64,000 bases of DNA, taken from contig NZ_JAPEOX010000001.1 of assembly GCF_026340675.1 (NCBI RefSeq), positions 5,394,001-5,458,000 on the forward strand, written 5' to 3'. The stretch comes from Streptomyces sp. NBC_01264 (GTDB lineage Bacteria > Actinomycetota > Actinomycetes > Streptomycetales > Streptomycetaceae). The notes below the pieces were generated by a model, which searched no databases, was not told the origin of the DNA, and saw only the letters and a list, made by a program, of their open reading frames with translations. Of this stretch, positions 17,303-25,845 are shown in pieces. Made by a program: the position numbers and the translations under genes. Each line of letters starts with the position of its first letter. Position 1 is the stretch's first letter.

Positions 17303-17754
17303 TCGGCGTAAAGTGCGGCGCGTGGGTTTGCCTGAGAAGCCTCTCGGGTACACCATGGAAGTCACGGATCGTTCGCGACCGTGCTAACCCGGTCTGGCTC
17401 CTCCCCCCCCGAGTCGGACCGTGGGGACGACCCCCGCTCTCCCCCCCGGCGGGGGTCGTCGCATGTCCGGACGCGGTTTGCGTCCCTGCCTTCGACCCCA
17501 AGTGATCATTCCTCGGGCCTCCTCGTCTTCGAGGGGCCTGCGCGTCGAAGGCCCTCACCCCCACGAACTCGTCACGTTGCGTAGTCGTTCCGGCGCGCTC
17601 CGGAACTCACCTGTTGGGGTGAGCGGGTTATTCACAATGGGGCGCCCGTCCACGGTTTTAGAGCAAGATCCACTTCTTTTTCCCGATCCCGTCACGGTGA
17701 TTCCGGCCGCGAAGTCCGCGGCGCTGGATTTGCGGCGAGAAGGAGGCGGAGATC
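17303..17754. promoter_or_regulatory. Upstream region of the ssd/tad operon with two stem-loops
   Basis: A 452-base gap between the divergent HAD and ssd-like genes. It contains a 12-bp perfect stem, GACGACCCCCGC/GCGGGGGTCGTC, at 17426-17460, and a smaller CTCACC/GGTGAG stem at 17606-17623. Both lie ahead of the pilus operon and could be an attenuator, a terminator for an unseen transcript or protein sites. AT-rich bases at 17625-17690 are the best location for the operon promoter. No gene is supported. Confidence 0.45.
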
Positions 17755-18999
17755 GTGGCTGGATCGAAGTCGTGTGAAGTCCGGGATCTCGTGGTGGACG
17801 GCGGGGGCGGGCCGAATCCCGGGGCCGGCGGGCCTGTGGCCGCCGGTGGACGGCCGCTGATCATCACCGAGAACCCCCTGCTGCTCGACGACCTGCTGCG
17901 GCTGTGCGCGGCCGCGGGGGCCGAGCCCCATGTGCACCACGCGGTGCCGGAGCAAAGCGGAGCCGGTCGTGACGGTGGCGACGGGAGGGGCGACGGAAGT
18001 GGCGACCGGAGTGGCGACTGGAGTGGCGCGGGCGCCGCGGGCGTCGCGGGTGTCGGCTGGGAGACGGCGCCGCTCGTCCTCGTCGGCGACGATGCCGCGC
18101 GGCGGGTGCGCGGTGCGCCCCGGCGGGCCGGGGTCTTCCTCGTCGGCCGGGACCTGGACGACCCCCACGTATGGAAGCGGGCGGTGGAGATCGGCGCCGA
18201 GGAGGTGCTGACCCTTCCCGACGCCGAGAGCCTGCTCGTCGACCGGATCGCCGATGTGGTGGAGGGGGCCGGGCGGCCCGCCCTGACGGTCGGGGTGATC
18301 GGGGGCAGCGGCGGAGCCGGAGCCTCCACCCTCGCCTGCGCCCTGGCCCTGCGGGCCGCCCGCGCAGGGGAGCGGACCATCCTCATCGACGGAGACCCCC
18401 TCGGCGGCGGTATGGACGTCCTTCTCGGGGGCGAAGCCGCCGAAGGACTGCGCTGGCCCGACTTCGCCGCCTCCCGCGGACGTGTCGGCGCCGGAGCACT
18501 GGCGGAGTCTCTGCCCGAACTGCACGCCCTGCGGGTGCTCAGCTGGGACCGCGGGGACCGCGTGGTGGTGCCGCCCGCCGCGATGCGCTCGGTGGTGGCC
18601 GCCGCGCGGCGCCGGGGCGGGGTCGTCGTGGTCGACCTGCCGCGCCGGGTCGACGAAGCCGTCGCCGAGGTGCTCGCGCAGCTGGACCTGGTGCTGATGG
18701 TGGTGCGGGGCGAGCTGCGGGCGGTGGCCGCGGCCGGCCGGGTGGCGGCCGGAGTCCGGATGGTGGCCCGGGACGTTCGCGTGGTCGTACGGGGCCCCGC
18801 GCCCGGCGGGCTCGACGCGGAGGCCGTCGCCGGACTCCTGGGGGTGCCGCTGGCCGGCGAAGTCCCCGTCGAGGTCGGGCTCCCGGGCCGGGTGGCCGAG
18901 GGCGAGCCCCCGGGAGCGCACGGCCGGGGCGCCCTGGCCCGCTTCTGCGATGGCTTCTGGCAGCGCGCGCTCGGCTCCGCCCAGGGGGTGTCGGTATGA
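17755..18999 (+). CDS. CpaE/Ssd-like MinD-family ATPase of the Tad pilus locus
   Basis: A 414-residue protein of the CpaE/septum-site-determining-like group (Rv3660c type). An N-terminal receiver-like domain (residues 1-170) precedes a ParA/MinD domain with deviant Walker A GGSGGAGAST at about 183-192, followed by LIDGDPLGGGMD. CpaE proteins localise the Tad machinery; the mycobacterial relative affects septation. GTG 17755 follows AAGGAGGCGGAG. A Gly/Asp-rich linker (DGGDGRGDGSGDRSGDWSGA) lies at about residues 70-90. It overlaps tadA by ATGA (18996-18999). Confidence 0.87.
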   Translation: MAGSKSCEVRDLVVDGGGGPNPGAGGPVAAGGRPLIITENPLLLDDLLRLCAAAGAEPHVHHAVPEQSGAGRDGGDGRGDGSGDRSGDWSGAGAAGVAGVGWETAPLVLVGDDAARRVRGAPRRAGVFLVGRDLDDPHVWKRAVEIGAEEVLTLPDAESLLVDRIADVVEGAGRPALTVGVIGGSGGAGASTLACALALRAARAGERTILIDGDPLGGGMDVLLGGEAAEGLRWPDFAASRGRVGAGALAESLPELHALRVLSWDRGDRVVVPPAAMRSVVAAARRRGGVVVVDLPRRVDEAVAEVLAQLDLVLMVVRGELRAVAAAGRVAAGVRMVARDVRVVVRGPAPGGLDAEAVAGLLGVPLAGEVPVEVGLPGRVAEGEPPGAHGRGALARFCDGFWQRALGSAQGVSV

Positions 19000-19595
19000 G
19001 CGCCGTACTCCTCGACGCGGTGCGCCAGCGGCTCGCCGAGAGCGGGGCGGAGCCCACCCCGGCGCGGGTGGCGGCTGCCCTGCGCGCCCAGGGCCGGCTG
19101 CTGGGCGACGCGGAAGTGCTCGGTGTGGCCGCCGAGCTGAGGTCCGAACTGGTCGGCGCGGGCCCGCTGGAGGCACTCCTCGCCGACCCCGAGGTCACCG
19201 ACGTCCTGGTGGCGGCCCCCGACCGGGTGTGGGTGGACCGCGGCGGCGGGCTGGAGCTGACCGGGGTGACCTTCGCCGACGCCGCCGCCGTGCGCAGGCT
19301 CGCCCAGCGGCTCGCCGCCGTCGCCGGGCGCAGGCTCGACGACGCCCGGCCCTGGGTGGACGCCCGGATGCCCGACGGCACCCGCCTGCACGCCGTACTG
19401 CCTCCGGTGGCCGTCGGATCGGCGTGCCTGTCCCTGCGGGTGGTCCGGCCGCGCGCCTTCACGCTGGAGGAGCTGGTCGCGGCGGGGACGCTGCCGCCCG
19501 GCGGGCAGCGGCTGCTGCGGGACATGGTGCGGGCCCGGCTGTCCTTCCTGGTCTCGGGAGGCACGGGCACCGGCAACCCGAAAACTGGGTTATAG
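18996..19595 (+). pseudogene. tadA: tadA (CpaF-type pilus ATPase), 5' half, interrupted by the prophage
   Basis: The first 193 codons encode the N-terminal domain of a TadA/CpaF secretion ATPase (GPLEALLADPEVTDVLV, then the RARLSFLVSGGTGTG entry to the P-loop). Codon 194, which should be the Walker A lysine AAG, becomes AAC by fusion to phage DNA. The frame then reads six phage codons to TAG at 19593. The lysine, Walker B and His box are all on the far side of the prophage at 59424-59993, so the truncated product cannot hydrolyse ATP. In an excised chromosome the gene would encode 382 residues. Confidence 0.95.
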
Positions 19596-19596
19596 C
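19556..19596 (+). other. attL, prophage left attachment site
   Basis: Host half GGCACGGGCACCGGC, the core AA (19575-19576), and phage half CCCGAAAACTGGGTTATAGC. The phage half is the inverted partner of the GTTCGGG arm found at attR. The host half is the Walker A coding sequence of tadA. Confidence 0.92.
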
Positions 19597-19640
19597 GCCC
19601 CTAGGTCGCGGTTGCAGAGGGTAGCCGGGCATGGGAAAGA

Positions 19641-19672
19641 CCCCGGCCGACGGGGAGAAGTGTCGGCCGGGG
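19641..19672 (-). terminator. Terminator at the left end of the prophage
   Basis: Perfect 11-bp stem CCCCGGCCGAC / GTCGGCCGGGG with a ten-base loop. It lies just beyond the last leftward phage gene, where it would stop phage transcription from reading into attL and the antisense strand of tadA. Confidence 0.8.
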
Positions 19673-19683
19673 ATAGGTGGGTC

Positions 19684-19890
19684 TTACTCAGGCTGTCGAC
19701 AGGCCTCGCACGCGACGTTCAGGGGGGCCTTGCTGCTCAGGTCCACCATCATCGTCACGCCGAATCCGTGCGGGCAGAGGCGGCGCGGGCGCCGTCCCTG
19801 CTGGCGCTGGATTCGGGTCGCGTTCAGGCCCGCCATCAACTCGCGGTACCGAGGGTCAACCCACTCGCGCGGTCCCGAGCTATCACTCAC
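19684..19890 (-). CDS. Small phage protein with a C-terminal CxxC zinc-like motif
   Basis: A 68-residue protein, MSDSSGPREWVDPRYRELMA at the start, rich in Arg in the middle. Cysteines in LCPHGFG and VACEACRQ are spaced like a small zinc-binding site. It starts at an ATG with AGGAGGTGTC upstream. It is the leftmost phage gene and is a typical short actinophage hypothetical. Function unknown. Confidence 0.7.
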   Translation of the reverse strand: MSDSSGPREWVDPRYRELMAGLNATRIQRQQGRRPRRLCPHGFGVTMMVDLSSKAPLNVACEACRQPE

Positions 19891-19929
19891 GGAGACACCT
19901 CCTGTACGGAACGCGTCGAGAGTAGCGGC

Positions 19930-20409
19930 TCAGGAGGCCGGCGGTGCGGCGCATCCGGAACCGCCACTAGTGCACTCGGAGTGCATGCAGTCCCCAGCGT
20001 GGATCTCGGTGTCTGCGAGCGGCCCCCACAGGTAGGCGTCCGGCTCGTACCCGGCCTCCCGGATGGCGTCCATCGTGCTGTCCAGGGTGTCGGCGTCCCG
20101 CCGCAGCGTCTCCGGGCCCTCGGGGCGGTGGTCCACGAACCGGCCGACCCCGCCGCACACCTCGCGGTACATCTCCGTGTGCAGGATCAGGGCATGCCAG
20201 CCCATGTCGACGGTCTTGGACGGGCGCAGGTGCCGCCCCGTAGAAGTGGCCGCGGCGGCCACGAACTTCAGGGCCTCGTCGACGATCCGCGCGGCGAGTG
20301 CCTCGTCGATGCCGTCGTTGTCGCGCTGTACGAGGTGCGTGACGCGGGTGAATCCCTCCTCGGTCAGGAGGTGCTGGGCGGAAGCGCTCAGGGCGGTCGG
20401 GGTTGCCAT
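19930..20409 (-). CDS. Glycine-rich-domain-protein-like (DUF1399-like) hypothetical
   Basis: A 159-residue protein. The segment KTVDMGWHALILHTEMYREV resembles the conserved 'WHxHIL...Y' core of DUF1399/glycine-rich domain proteins. The last 20 residues are rich in Cys, Ser and Gly (CMHSECTSGGSGCA). GGAAGGG precedes the ATG at 20409. Homologous small genes are common in Streptomyces chromosomes and phages without a known function. It lies with its neighbours near attL, a usual place for cargo. Confidence 0.65.
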   Translation of the reverse strand: MATPTALSASAQHLLTEEGFTRVTHLVQRDNDGIDEALAARIVDEALKFVAAAATSTGRHLRPSKTVDMGWHALILHTEMYREVCGGVGRFVDHRPEGPETLRRDADTLDSTMDAIREAGYEPDAYLWGPLADTEIHAGDCMHSECTSGGSGCAAPPAS

Positions 20410-20487
20410 GATGGTGGCCCTTCCAATCGAGGATGCGGCCCGCCCCGGTCACCGGAAGGGGGGACGATCGGGTGCCGGGGCGGGAGT

Positions 20488-20571
20488 TCAGTGGGCAGTG
20501 CCGATGGCGATCGCGGCGAAGATGCAGAGCACGATCACCACGTACAGGAGCTGCCGCAGGCGCTCGGTCAC
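20488..20571 (-). CDS. 27-residue single-span membrane peptide
   Basis: A GTG start at 20571 overlaps the stop codon of the upstream gene (GTGA, 20568-20571), so translation is coupled. The product MTERLRQLLYVVIVLCIFAA plus seven more residues is a basic turn followed by one hydrophobic helix. Nothing else is encoded in this frame. Such short spans occur as holin-like, toxin-like or regulatory membrane peptides; no role can be assigned. Confidence 0.6.
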   Translation of the reverse strand: MTERLRQLLYVVIVLCIFAAIAIGTAH

Positions 20572-20894
20572 TGGGCGCCTGACGGCTGCGGCTCGCCGAG
20601 CGTGGAAGCCATGGCTCGGATAATGCGGGCGAGGCCGCGGGCGTGGTTCCAGTTGGCGTGATCGCCGTGGCCCAGCGGGCCCGATTCGACGAAGTAGGCC
20701 CACTCGGTGAGGGCGGCGCCCGCGCGCTCGGTGCGCTGGGCCGCAGGGATCTGGTTCACCTGAGCGTGGAGCTTGTTCCCGGCGGTGATCAGGTCGTCGA
20801 CCAGGTGCGCCACGCCCTCGGCGTCCGGCCGCTGGTCGTAGGACGCCAGGGCCCGCGCCGCGAGCTCTTCAATCGTCTGGGTCTCGCCGGTCAT
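20568..20894 (-). CDS. Small acidic hypothetical protein (DUF6415-like)
   Basis: A 108-residue, mostly helical protein beginning MTGETQTIEELAARALASYD. Its pattern (LHAQVNQIP, then a second helix with LARIIRAMAST) resembles the small DUF6415 proteins abundant in Streptomyces, though I am not certain of the family. It is coupled to the membrane peptide that follows. The start at 20894 is an ATG preceded by GGGAGCACC. Confidence 0.65.
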   Translation of the reverse strand: MTGETQTIEELAARALASYDQRPDAEGVAHLVDDLITAGNKLHAQVNQIPAAQRTERAGAALTEWAYFVESGPLGHGDHANWNHARGLARIIRAMASTLGEPQPSGAQ

Positions 20895-21013
20895 ACCGGT
20901 GCTCCCTACCGTCGTCAGCGGGTGGTGTGACGAGCCTAGATATTCGGCCGGACGCCTCGAAGTGACCCGCAGTACGGGTACTTTGGAGGCCGCTCGCAGG
21001 CAAAGGGGGCACC

Positions 21014-22129
21014 ATGCCCATCAACGCGAATCCCACCCTGACCGCCAGTCAGGGAACACGGCAGCGAAGCCGCACCGGCATCGTCTCCGGCTACGTCTTC
21101 CGCCTCATCCGGGAGCAGCTCGGCCACACCCAGGAGTCACTCGCAGAGGCGTTCAGCGTGTCCACGGACACGGTTGCTGGCTGGGAGTCCGGCCGCCGAC
21201 CGCTTACGTCGCTGGCCGTCGGGCAGATGCTGTTCCACCGGCACCGGCTCATGCAGATGGGCATCAGCCCGACACTGCTCCTCGCCCTCGACAAGGCCTT
21301 GGAGGCCGACGTCCTCCTGGCGAGCGCGCTCGAGGATGACGGACCCACGAGCAAGAGCCCTATCGGCGCGTGGGTCATGCAGCGCGACCTGGTCGAGGTG
21401 TTGGCCTGGCCCCTGAACGGGGTGACCCCAGAACCGATGCGCACCCTCCAGCCCCCGGCTCGCCCGCGCCGCGGCCCGGCGCCCACCGGGCCGGAACTTG
21501 CTCCGGGGGATCGGCGCCGGTTCTTCCATCGCATGCGGCGCACAGCCGAGGAAGCACGTGGCGGGCCCTTCCTCCTTCGGCGCCAAGCCCTCTACCTCGC
21601 CGGATACGACGACGCGGCAGACACCTCCGAATGGCTTGCCCAGCAGCAGAAGGCTGAGCGCCCAGGTGACTGGCTGACCCAGTGGCTCAACGCGCGGTCA
21701 GTCGCTGCAGTTGCCGCCCGGCAGGGGGACCGCGACCGAATGAATCATTTCATCACGACCGCCCTTGAGGACGACGACGCCGGCGAGACCGCGAACCTCA
21801 GCTACTGGGCCTACTGGATCGGGGAGTCACCACACCTTCAGCTCGCCGATGACTTCATCGCAGACCCGACAGCCCGGACGTGGCACGGGCACAAGCTCCT
21901 TCAGCACCTCGTGACCGGGCTTTCTCCGGAGCAGGGGTTCTTCGACTTGAACGTGCACACCCTGTGGGCGCTTCTCGCTGCCAGGCCCAACCTCCTTCGG
22001 GCGCAGTCCAGTCCAGGCCGTGCTCTCCGGGATCGGTTGACCGTGCTGTTGGATGTCACCGAGCCCTCGACGCGCGCGCGGCGCGAGCTGGAGGGAATCC
22101 GGTACGCCATCCGCCTCGCCGAGGCGTGA
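21014..22129 (+). CDS. XRE-family HTH regulator with large C-terminal domain (cargo pair, gene 1)
   Basis: A 371-residue protein. The HTH lies at about residues 28-60 ([35 protein letters not shown]). The remaining 300 residues are helical, TPR-like in feel, with [20 protein letters not shown] and [28 protein letters not shown] precedes ATG 21014. It runs opposite to the phage late genes and is followed 14 bases later by an HD-domain gene. This regulator-plus-enzyme layout is a recurring Streptomyces pair and here looks like a lysogenic cargo module. Confidence 0.82.
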   Translation: MPINANPTLTASQGTRQRSRTGIVSGYVFRLIREQLGHTQESLAEAFSVSTDTVAGWESGRRPLTSLAVGQMLFHRHRLMQMGISPTLLLALDKALEADVLLASALEDDGPTSKSPIGAWVMQRDLVEVLAWPLNGVTPEPMRTLQPPARPRRGPAPTGPELAPGDRRRFFHRMRRTAEEARGGPFLLRRQALYLAGYDDAADTSEWLAQQQKAERPGDWLTQWLNARSVAAVAARQGDRDRMNHFITTALEDDDAGETANLSYWAYWIGESPHLQLADDFIADPTARTWHGHKLLQHLVTGLSPEQGFFDLNVHTLWALLAARPNLLRAQSSPGRALRDRLTVLLDVTEPSTRARRELEGIRYAIRLAEA

Positions 22130-22143
22130 GAAGGAGAACAGAC

Positions 22144-22722
22144 GTGGCTGACGACCTGTCCGCAGTGGCTCGCTTCCTCTACGAGGCAGGCACCCTGAAG
22201 AACACGGCCCGCACGGGCTGGTGGATGGCCGGCGTCAAGCTGCCCGAGAGCGTCGCCGAGCACTCGTGGCGCACCTCGCTGATCGCCTCGATCATCGCGA
22301 AGCTGGAGGGTGCAGACCCGGCGCGCGCCGCGTTCCTCGCCACCTGGCACGACACCCAGGAGACCCGCACGGGGGACGTCAACTACCTCGGCAAGAAGTA
22401 CGCGACCGGAGCCGACCCCGAAGCGGTGACCGCCGACCAGACGGCAGGGATGCCCGCGCTGCTGGCCTCGACGATCCAAGAGCTCGTCGCGGAGTACGAG
22501 GCCAAGGACTCGGCGGAAGCTGTCTGCGCACGCGATGCCGACAAGCTGGAGTGCCTGCTCCAGGGCATCGAGTACAAGGCTCAGGGGTACGAGGCGGCGC
22601 AGCGCTGGATTGACAACAGCCGGGCCAGGCTTACGACGGAGACCGGGCAGCGGCTCGCCGAGGAGCTGCTCGGGCAGGGCACGCTCGACTGGCTCCGGGC
22701 GGCCCTCGGCGAGAAGAGCTGA
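22144..22722 (+). CDS. HD-domain phosphohydrolase, YfbR-like (cargo pair, gene 2)
   Basis: A 192-residue HD-domain protein. The metal ligands His40 (AEHSWR), His69-Asp70 (TWHDTQE) and Asp131 (ARDADKLE) match the spacing of the 5'-deoxyribonucleotidase YfbR and its relatives. GTG 22144 follows GAGAAGGAGAACAGAC. YfbR enzymes dephosphorylate deoxynucleoside monophosphates; that substrate is an inference here. A nucleotide-depleting or nucleotide-signal role in the lysogen is possible. The gene ends 15 bases before a strong terminator shared with the convergent tail fibre. Confidence 0.85.
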   Translation: MADDLSAVARFLYEAGTLKNTARTGWWMAGVKLPESVAEHSWRTSLIASIIAKLEGADPARAAFLATWHDTQETRTGDVNYLGKKYATGADPEAVTADQTAGMPALLASTIQELVAEYEAKDSAEAVCARDADKLECLLQGIEYKAQGYEAAQRWIDNSRARLTTETGQRLAEELLGQGTLDWLRAALGEKS

Positions 22723-22737
22723 TCCCGGACGCACGAA

Positions 22738-22776
22738 AGCGCCCCCTCCCAGCCCGAAGGCCGGAGAGGGGGCGCT
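22738..22776. terminator. Bidirectional terminator between cargo pair and tail fibre
   Basis: Perfect 11-bp stem AGCGCCCCCTC / GAGGGGGCGCT. It lies between two convergent genes (HD stop at 22722, fibre stop at 22790) and would isolate the cargo transcript from the late operon. Confidence 0.85.
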
Positions 22777-22789
22777 GTGCTGTGCGGGG

Positions 22790-25045
22790 TCAGATGAGGA
22801 TCCACTGGCCCCCGGAGGGGATGGCGGTGACGGTCTCCCACTGGGTCGTGATCACCTTCGTGGCGGCGCCGTTGATGGTCTGGCCGCCGGTCGTCGCCAG
22901 CGTGACCGTGTTGGCCGACGCGTCACCCTTCACGAACGTGTAGCGGTTCGGGGTGGCCACAGCCGAGATCAGCGTGATGACCCGATTGGCGGCCGACGCG
23001 TCCACGACGAGGACCTCGTCGATGATCCGGACCGTCTCGTCCCCGGTGACGGTTCGGACGGGGAACGGGGTCTGCCCGTTGATCACCTTGATGCCGCACG
23101 GGTTGGACACCGTCACACCCGACTCCGTGAAGAGCCCGGTGAGGCGCACGATGCCGCGGGCGGCGGCCATCGCCCCGGCGCTGCTGCCTGCGATGTTGGG
23201 GGTCCCCGACTCGGTGGACAGTTGGTCGATGTCGACGATCGGACCGATGCCAGCCGAGCCCGCGCCCATGATGTAGAGCTCGTTCGTGCAGGCCTCGATG
23301 GAGGCGTTCAGGATCTTGATGGCGTGGACGGAGCCGACTGACCCGGCGTAGGTCCCCACGAGCACGGCGCCTGCCCAGCAGTAGAGGGCCATGTAGCGGT
23401 CGATCATCGCGTGTTCGGTGATGAAGGCTGCGTAGGTGTAGCCGCCGCCGATCGAGACGTTCTTGCCGACGACGTTGTCGTTGTTACCGGGCGCTGGGAA
23501 GAGCAGGCCGACGCTGAGCCCGGTGCCGAACACGCCGGGCGAGGTGTAATCCGTGCTCGGGCTGGCCACCGTGCCGAGCGTTCCGATGCCCACGTTCTCG
23601 ATGTGGGCGTTGGCGCAACCGTAGGCGTTGATCGCACCGTAGGTCAGGCCGAACGAGGAGTGCGTGGTGAGGATGGCCATGTTGCGAACTACCAGCATCA
23701 CGTTGCTGTACAGCGCGGCCGCCCCGTAGCCCCAGCCCTCCTGGGGCCCGGACAGAACGCCCGGGTTGCCGTCGTTGTTGATGTTGGTGATCTGTGCGGA
23801 GGTCGACGAGTACACCCCGGCCGAGACCCAGCAACTGCCGGAGATCTGCGGCACGGTCTGCATCCAGTGCCGGACTGCGGCCGCGCCGTCGGTCTCTCCG
23901 CGGAACTCCAGGATCGGCTTCCGGCCGGCGACCGGGTACACGCCGAACACGATCTGCCCGTTGCCGCTGCGCGTGTTGTTCAACGGGCCCGCGATCATGT
24001 GCGGCTTCGGCGGGGTGTACACCTGCGCATAGCTGTTGCCCGCGGCGAGGTACGCCTCGGCGGCGTCCGTCGCGGCCTGGATCGCGCTCGTGTTGTCCGT
24101 TCCCCACACCACCTGGGCGCCGGTCACGGTCACCGCGGCGTTCGCGGACAGGGTGACCTGGGTGTCGCTCTGCCTGCTCAGGATCGTCGCCACCAGGCTC
24201 GTCACCCCGGTCGCTGCGGCGCCCTTCACGATGATGGACTTCCCGACCGGGCTCGACGCTGCGGTAAACGGGCCGGACGCCGACGTGAGGACGGCGCTGC
24301 CGGACGTCATGGCGCCGTCCGTCACGACCCGCACGTCCCCGACCGCGCCGTAGGCGCTGACGTCGAAGACCCACGGGGCGGCCGCCGTGAAGCGCGGGTC
24401 GTCGCCCGCGGCCACGGTGCCGGCCGTCGTGCCTACGGCGCGGGTCGCGCTGCTGCCGAGGCCCAAGCTCGTGCGGGCGGTCGACGGCGACGGCAGGTCG
24501 GCTAGGTTCTGCACCTTGGCGAGGTACTTGGAGGCGGCGTCTGCGCGATCGCCGTGCGGGTCGACGGCGCCAGCGTGAGCGTCGACCGCGGCGTCGGTGT
24601 ACGCCTCTGCGTTCGCCTCGGAGCCATCGGCCCCCGGCGGCCCCTCGGGGCCCGGAGCGCCGTCAGCACCAGCCGGACCCTCCGGCCCCCGGACGTAGCC
24701 GACATCGCCCGGGTCCGCGTCGACGAGGTCGGTGATGTCGATGGAGTCGACGCCCGCGTCGAGCGCGAACGGGCGCCGCCGGTAGGGGCGGCCGTCGATC
24801 CGCTCTTCAAAGATCCATACCCTGCCAGTGGCGGGCTCGACCCCTGCGGCGTCGGTGGTCACGAGGGTGACGGAGAACGCGCCCGCGACGAGCTCGACCG
24901 TTGCGCCCCCGGTGAGGACCTGGTCCCCGGTCTCGTCCGTCCACACGCCCGGGTACGGGCTGATCACGACGCGGCCGGTCTGGTTGGCTCCGGTGGTGGG
25001 ATTGACGTAGCGGCCGGTCACGACGCGCGTCGTGGGCAGCGGCAT
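22790..25045 (-). CDS. Receptor-binding tail fibre/tailspike with collagen-like repeat and beta-helix
   Basis: A 751-residue protein. Residues 1-115 form an attachment domain. Residues 119-143 are collagen-like Gly-X-Y triplets (GPEGPAGADGAPGPEGPPG), which trimerise many phage fibres. After a helical linker, residues 225-650 look like a right-handed beta-helix (pectate-lyase-like: VFDVSAYGAVGD, then repeats such as ANAHIENVGIG). The C-terminal 80 residues form a separate cap. ATG 25045 follows GAGGAGG. It is the most likely host-recognition protein and may have polysaccharide-degrading activity. Confidence 0.83.
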   Translation of the reverse strand: MPLPTTRVVTGRYVNPTTGANQTGRVVISPYPGVWTDETGDQVLTGGATVELVAGAFSVTLVTTDAAGVEPATGRVWIFEERIDGRPYRRRPFALDAGVDSIDITDLVDADPGDVGYVRGPEGPAGADGAPGPEGPPGADGSEANAEAYTDAAVDAHAGAVDPHGDRADAASKYLAKVQNLADLPSPSTARTSLGLGSSATRAVGTTAGTVAAGDDPRFTAAAPWVFDVSAYGAVGDVRVVTDGAMTSGSAVLTSASGPFTAASSPVGKSIIVKGAAATGVTSLVATILSRQSDTQVTLSANAAVTVTGAQVVWGTDNTSAIQAATDAAEAYLAAGNSYAQVYTPPKPHMIAGPLNNTRSGNGQIVFGVYPVAGRKPILEFRGETDGAAAVRHWMQTVPQISGSCWVSAGVYSSTSAQITNINNDGNPGVLSGPQEGWGYGAAALYSNVMLVVRNMAILTTHSSFGLTYGAINAYGCANAHIENVGIGTLGTVASPSTDYTSPGVFGTGLSVGLLFPAPGNNDNVVGKNVSIGGGYTYAAFITEHAMIDRYMALYCWAGAVLVGTYAGSVGSVHAIKILNASIEACTNELYIMGAGSAGIGPIVDIDQLSTESGTPNIAGSSAGAMAAARGIVRLTGLFTESGVTVSNPCGIKVINGQTPFPVRTVTGDETVRIIDEVLVVDASAANRVITLISAVATPNRYTFVKGDASANTVTLATTGGQTINGAATKVITTQWETVTAIPSGGQWILI

Positions 25046-25055
25046 GACGGCCTCC

Positions 25056-25424
25056 TCAGTCGATCGAGTAGGGGATGAGCTCGGGCGGCACCGGATCGGG
25101 GACGGTGCCGGCCGCGCGGAGCTGGCGGTGCGCGGACCGGAGTAGGCGCATCGCGTGGCGGAGGAGCTTCTCCAGGGTGGTGACGCGGGTGGTCTGCTGC
25201 TCGACCAGCCTGGTGAGGTGGTCGACCTTCCCTTCGAGCGTGCTGATCTTGCCGCTCATGTCCCGCCAGATTTCCGGCGCGACCTCCAGCACGGGCGGCC
25301 CCTCGTCGCCCGCGCCGGCTCCGGTCGCCGCGGGCTTCGGCGCGGACAGCCGCGCCACGAGCACACTGCCTATGAGCCCGATCACCGCGATGATCACACC
25401 GAGGACGGAGTTCTCACTCCCCAC
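25056..25424 (-). CDS. Small membrane protein with coiled coil (lysis-cassette or tail-linked)
   Basis: A 122-residue protein with one membrane segment near the N-terminus (VLGVIIAVIGLIGSVLVA), a linker, and a coiled coil (KISTLEGKVDHLTRLVEQQT, continuing as TTRVTTLEKLLRHA). I prefer GTG 25424, preceded by AGGGGGTGGGCC; a GTG at 25439 is also in frame. Proteins of this shape sit next to endolysins in many actinophages, as holin partners or spanin-like proteins. Confidence 0.65.
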   Translation of the reverse strand: MGSENSVLGVIIAVIGLIGSVLVARLSAPKPAATGAGAGDEGPPVLEVAPEIWRDMSGKISTLEGKVDHLTRLVEQQTTRVTTLEKLLRHAMRLLRSAHRQLRAAGTVPDPVPPELIPYSID

Positions 25425-25845
25425 GGCCCACCCCCTCACATGCGCATCTGCGCGTCCGCCCCCCTGTAAGAACTGCGATCACCACCACCATCAGCAGGGC
25501 TGCGACGTACAGCGGCACGGCCGTCCACGCAGTCCCGTAGGCGCCTGTGACCGCGGCCGCGGTGAAGGCCAGCGCCCACACGAGGAGCGGCCCCGTCAGC
25601 CCCGCGAACCCGGGCAGGTCCTGGCCCGGGCGGAGTGCTGCGGTGAGAACGCCGGCCAGGCCGCCCGCGATCCACACCCCGCCCCAGGCCTCCATGCACA
25701 TGAGGCTCAGGAGTGGGCCGGTGGCGGCGACGATCCCGGGCCGGTCGGTGACGATGAGGCCGATGCCGTACCAGATCCAGCAGGCGCCGACCCCGGCCAG
25801 GGTGAGGCCGCGCCACTGGAGGTGCCGCCACAGGGCGGCCAGCAC
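25414..25845 (-). CDS. Four-span membrane protein of the lysis region
   Basis: A 143-residue protein with about four hydrophobic segments (LTLAGVGACWIWYGIGLIV, LLSLMCMEAWGGVWIAGGLA, LLVWALAFTAAAVTGAYG, VPLYVAALLMVVVIAVL). GTG 25845 overlaps the TAG stop of the holin-like gene by one base, and its own end overlaps the next gene by 11 bases. I do not recognise the family. The setting suggests a holin, antiholin or other lysis accessory. Confidence 0.65.
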   Translation of the reverse strand: MLAALWRHLQWRGLTLAGVGACWIWYGIGLIVTDRPGIVAATGPLLSLMCMEAWGGVWIAGGLAGVLTAALRPGQDLPGFAGLTGPLLVWALAFTAAAVTGAYGTAWTAVPLYVAALLMVVVIAVLTGGRTRRCACEGVGRGE

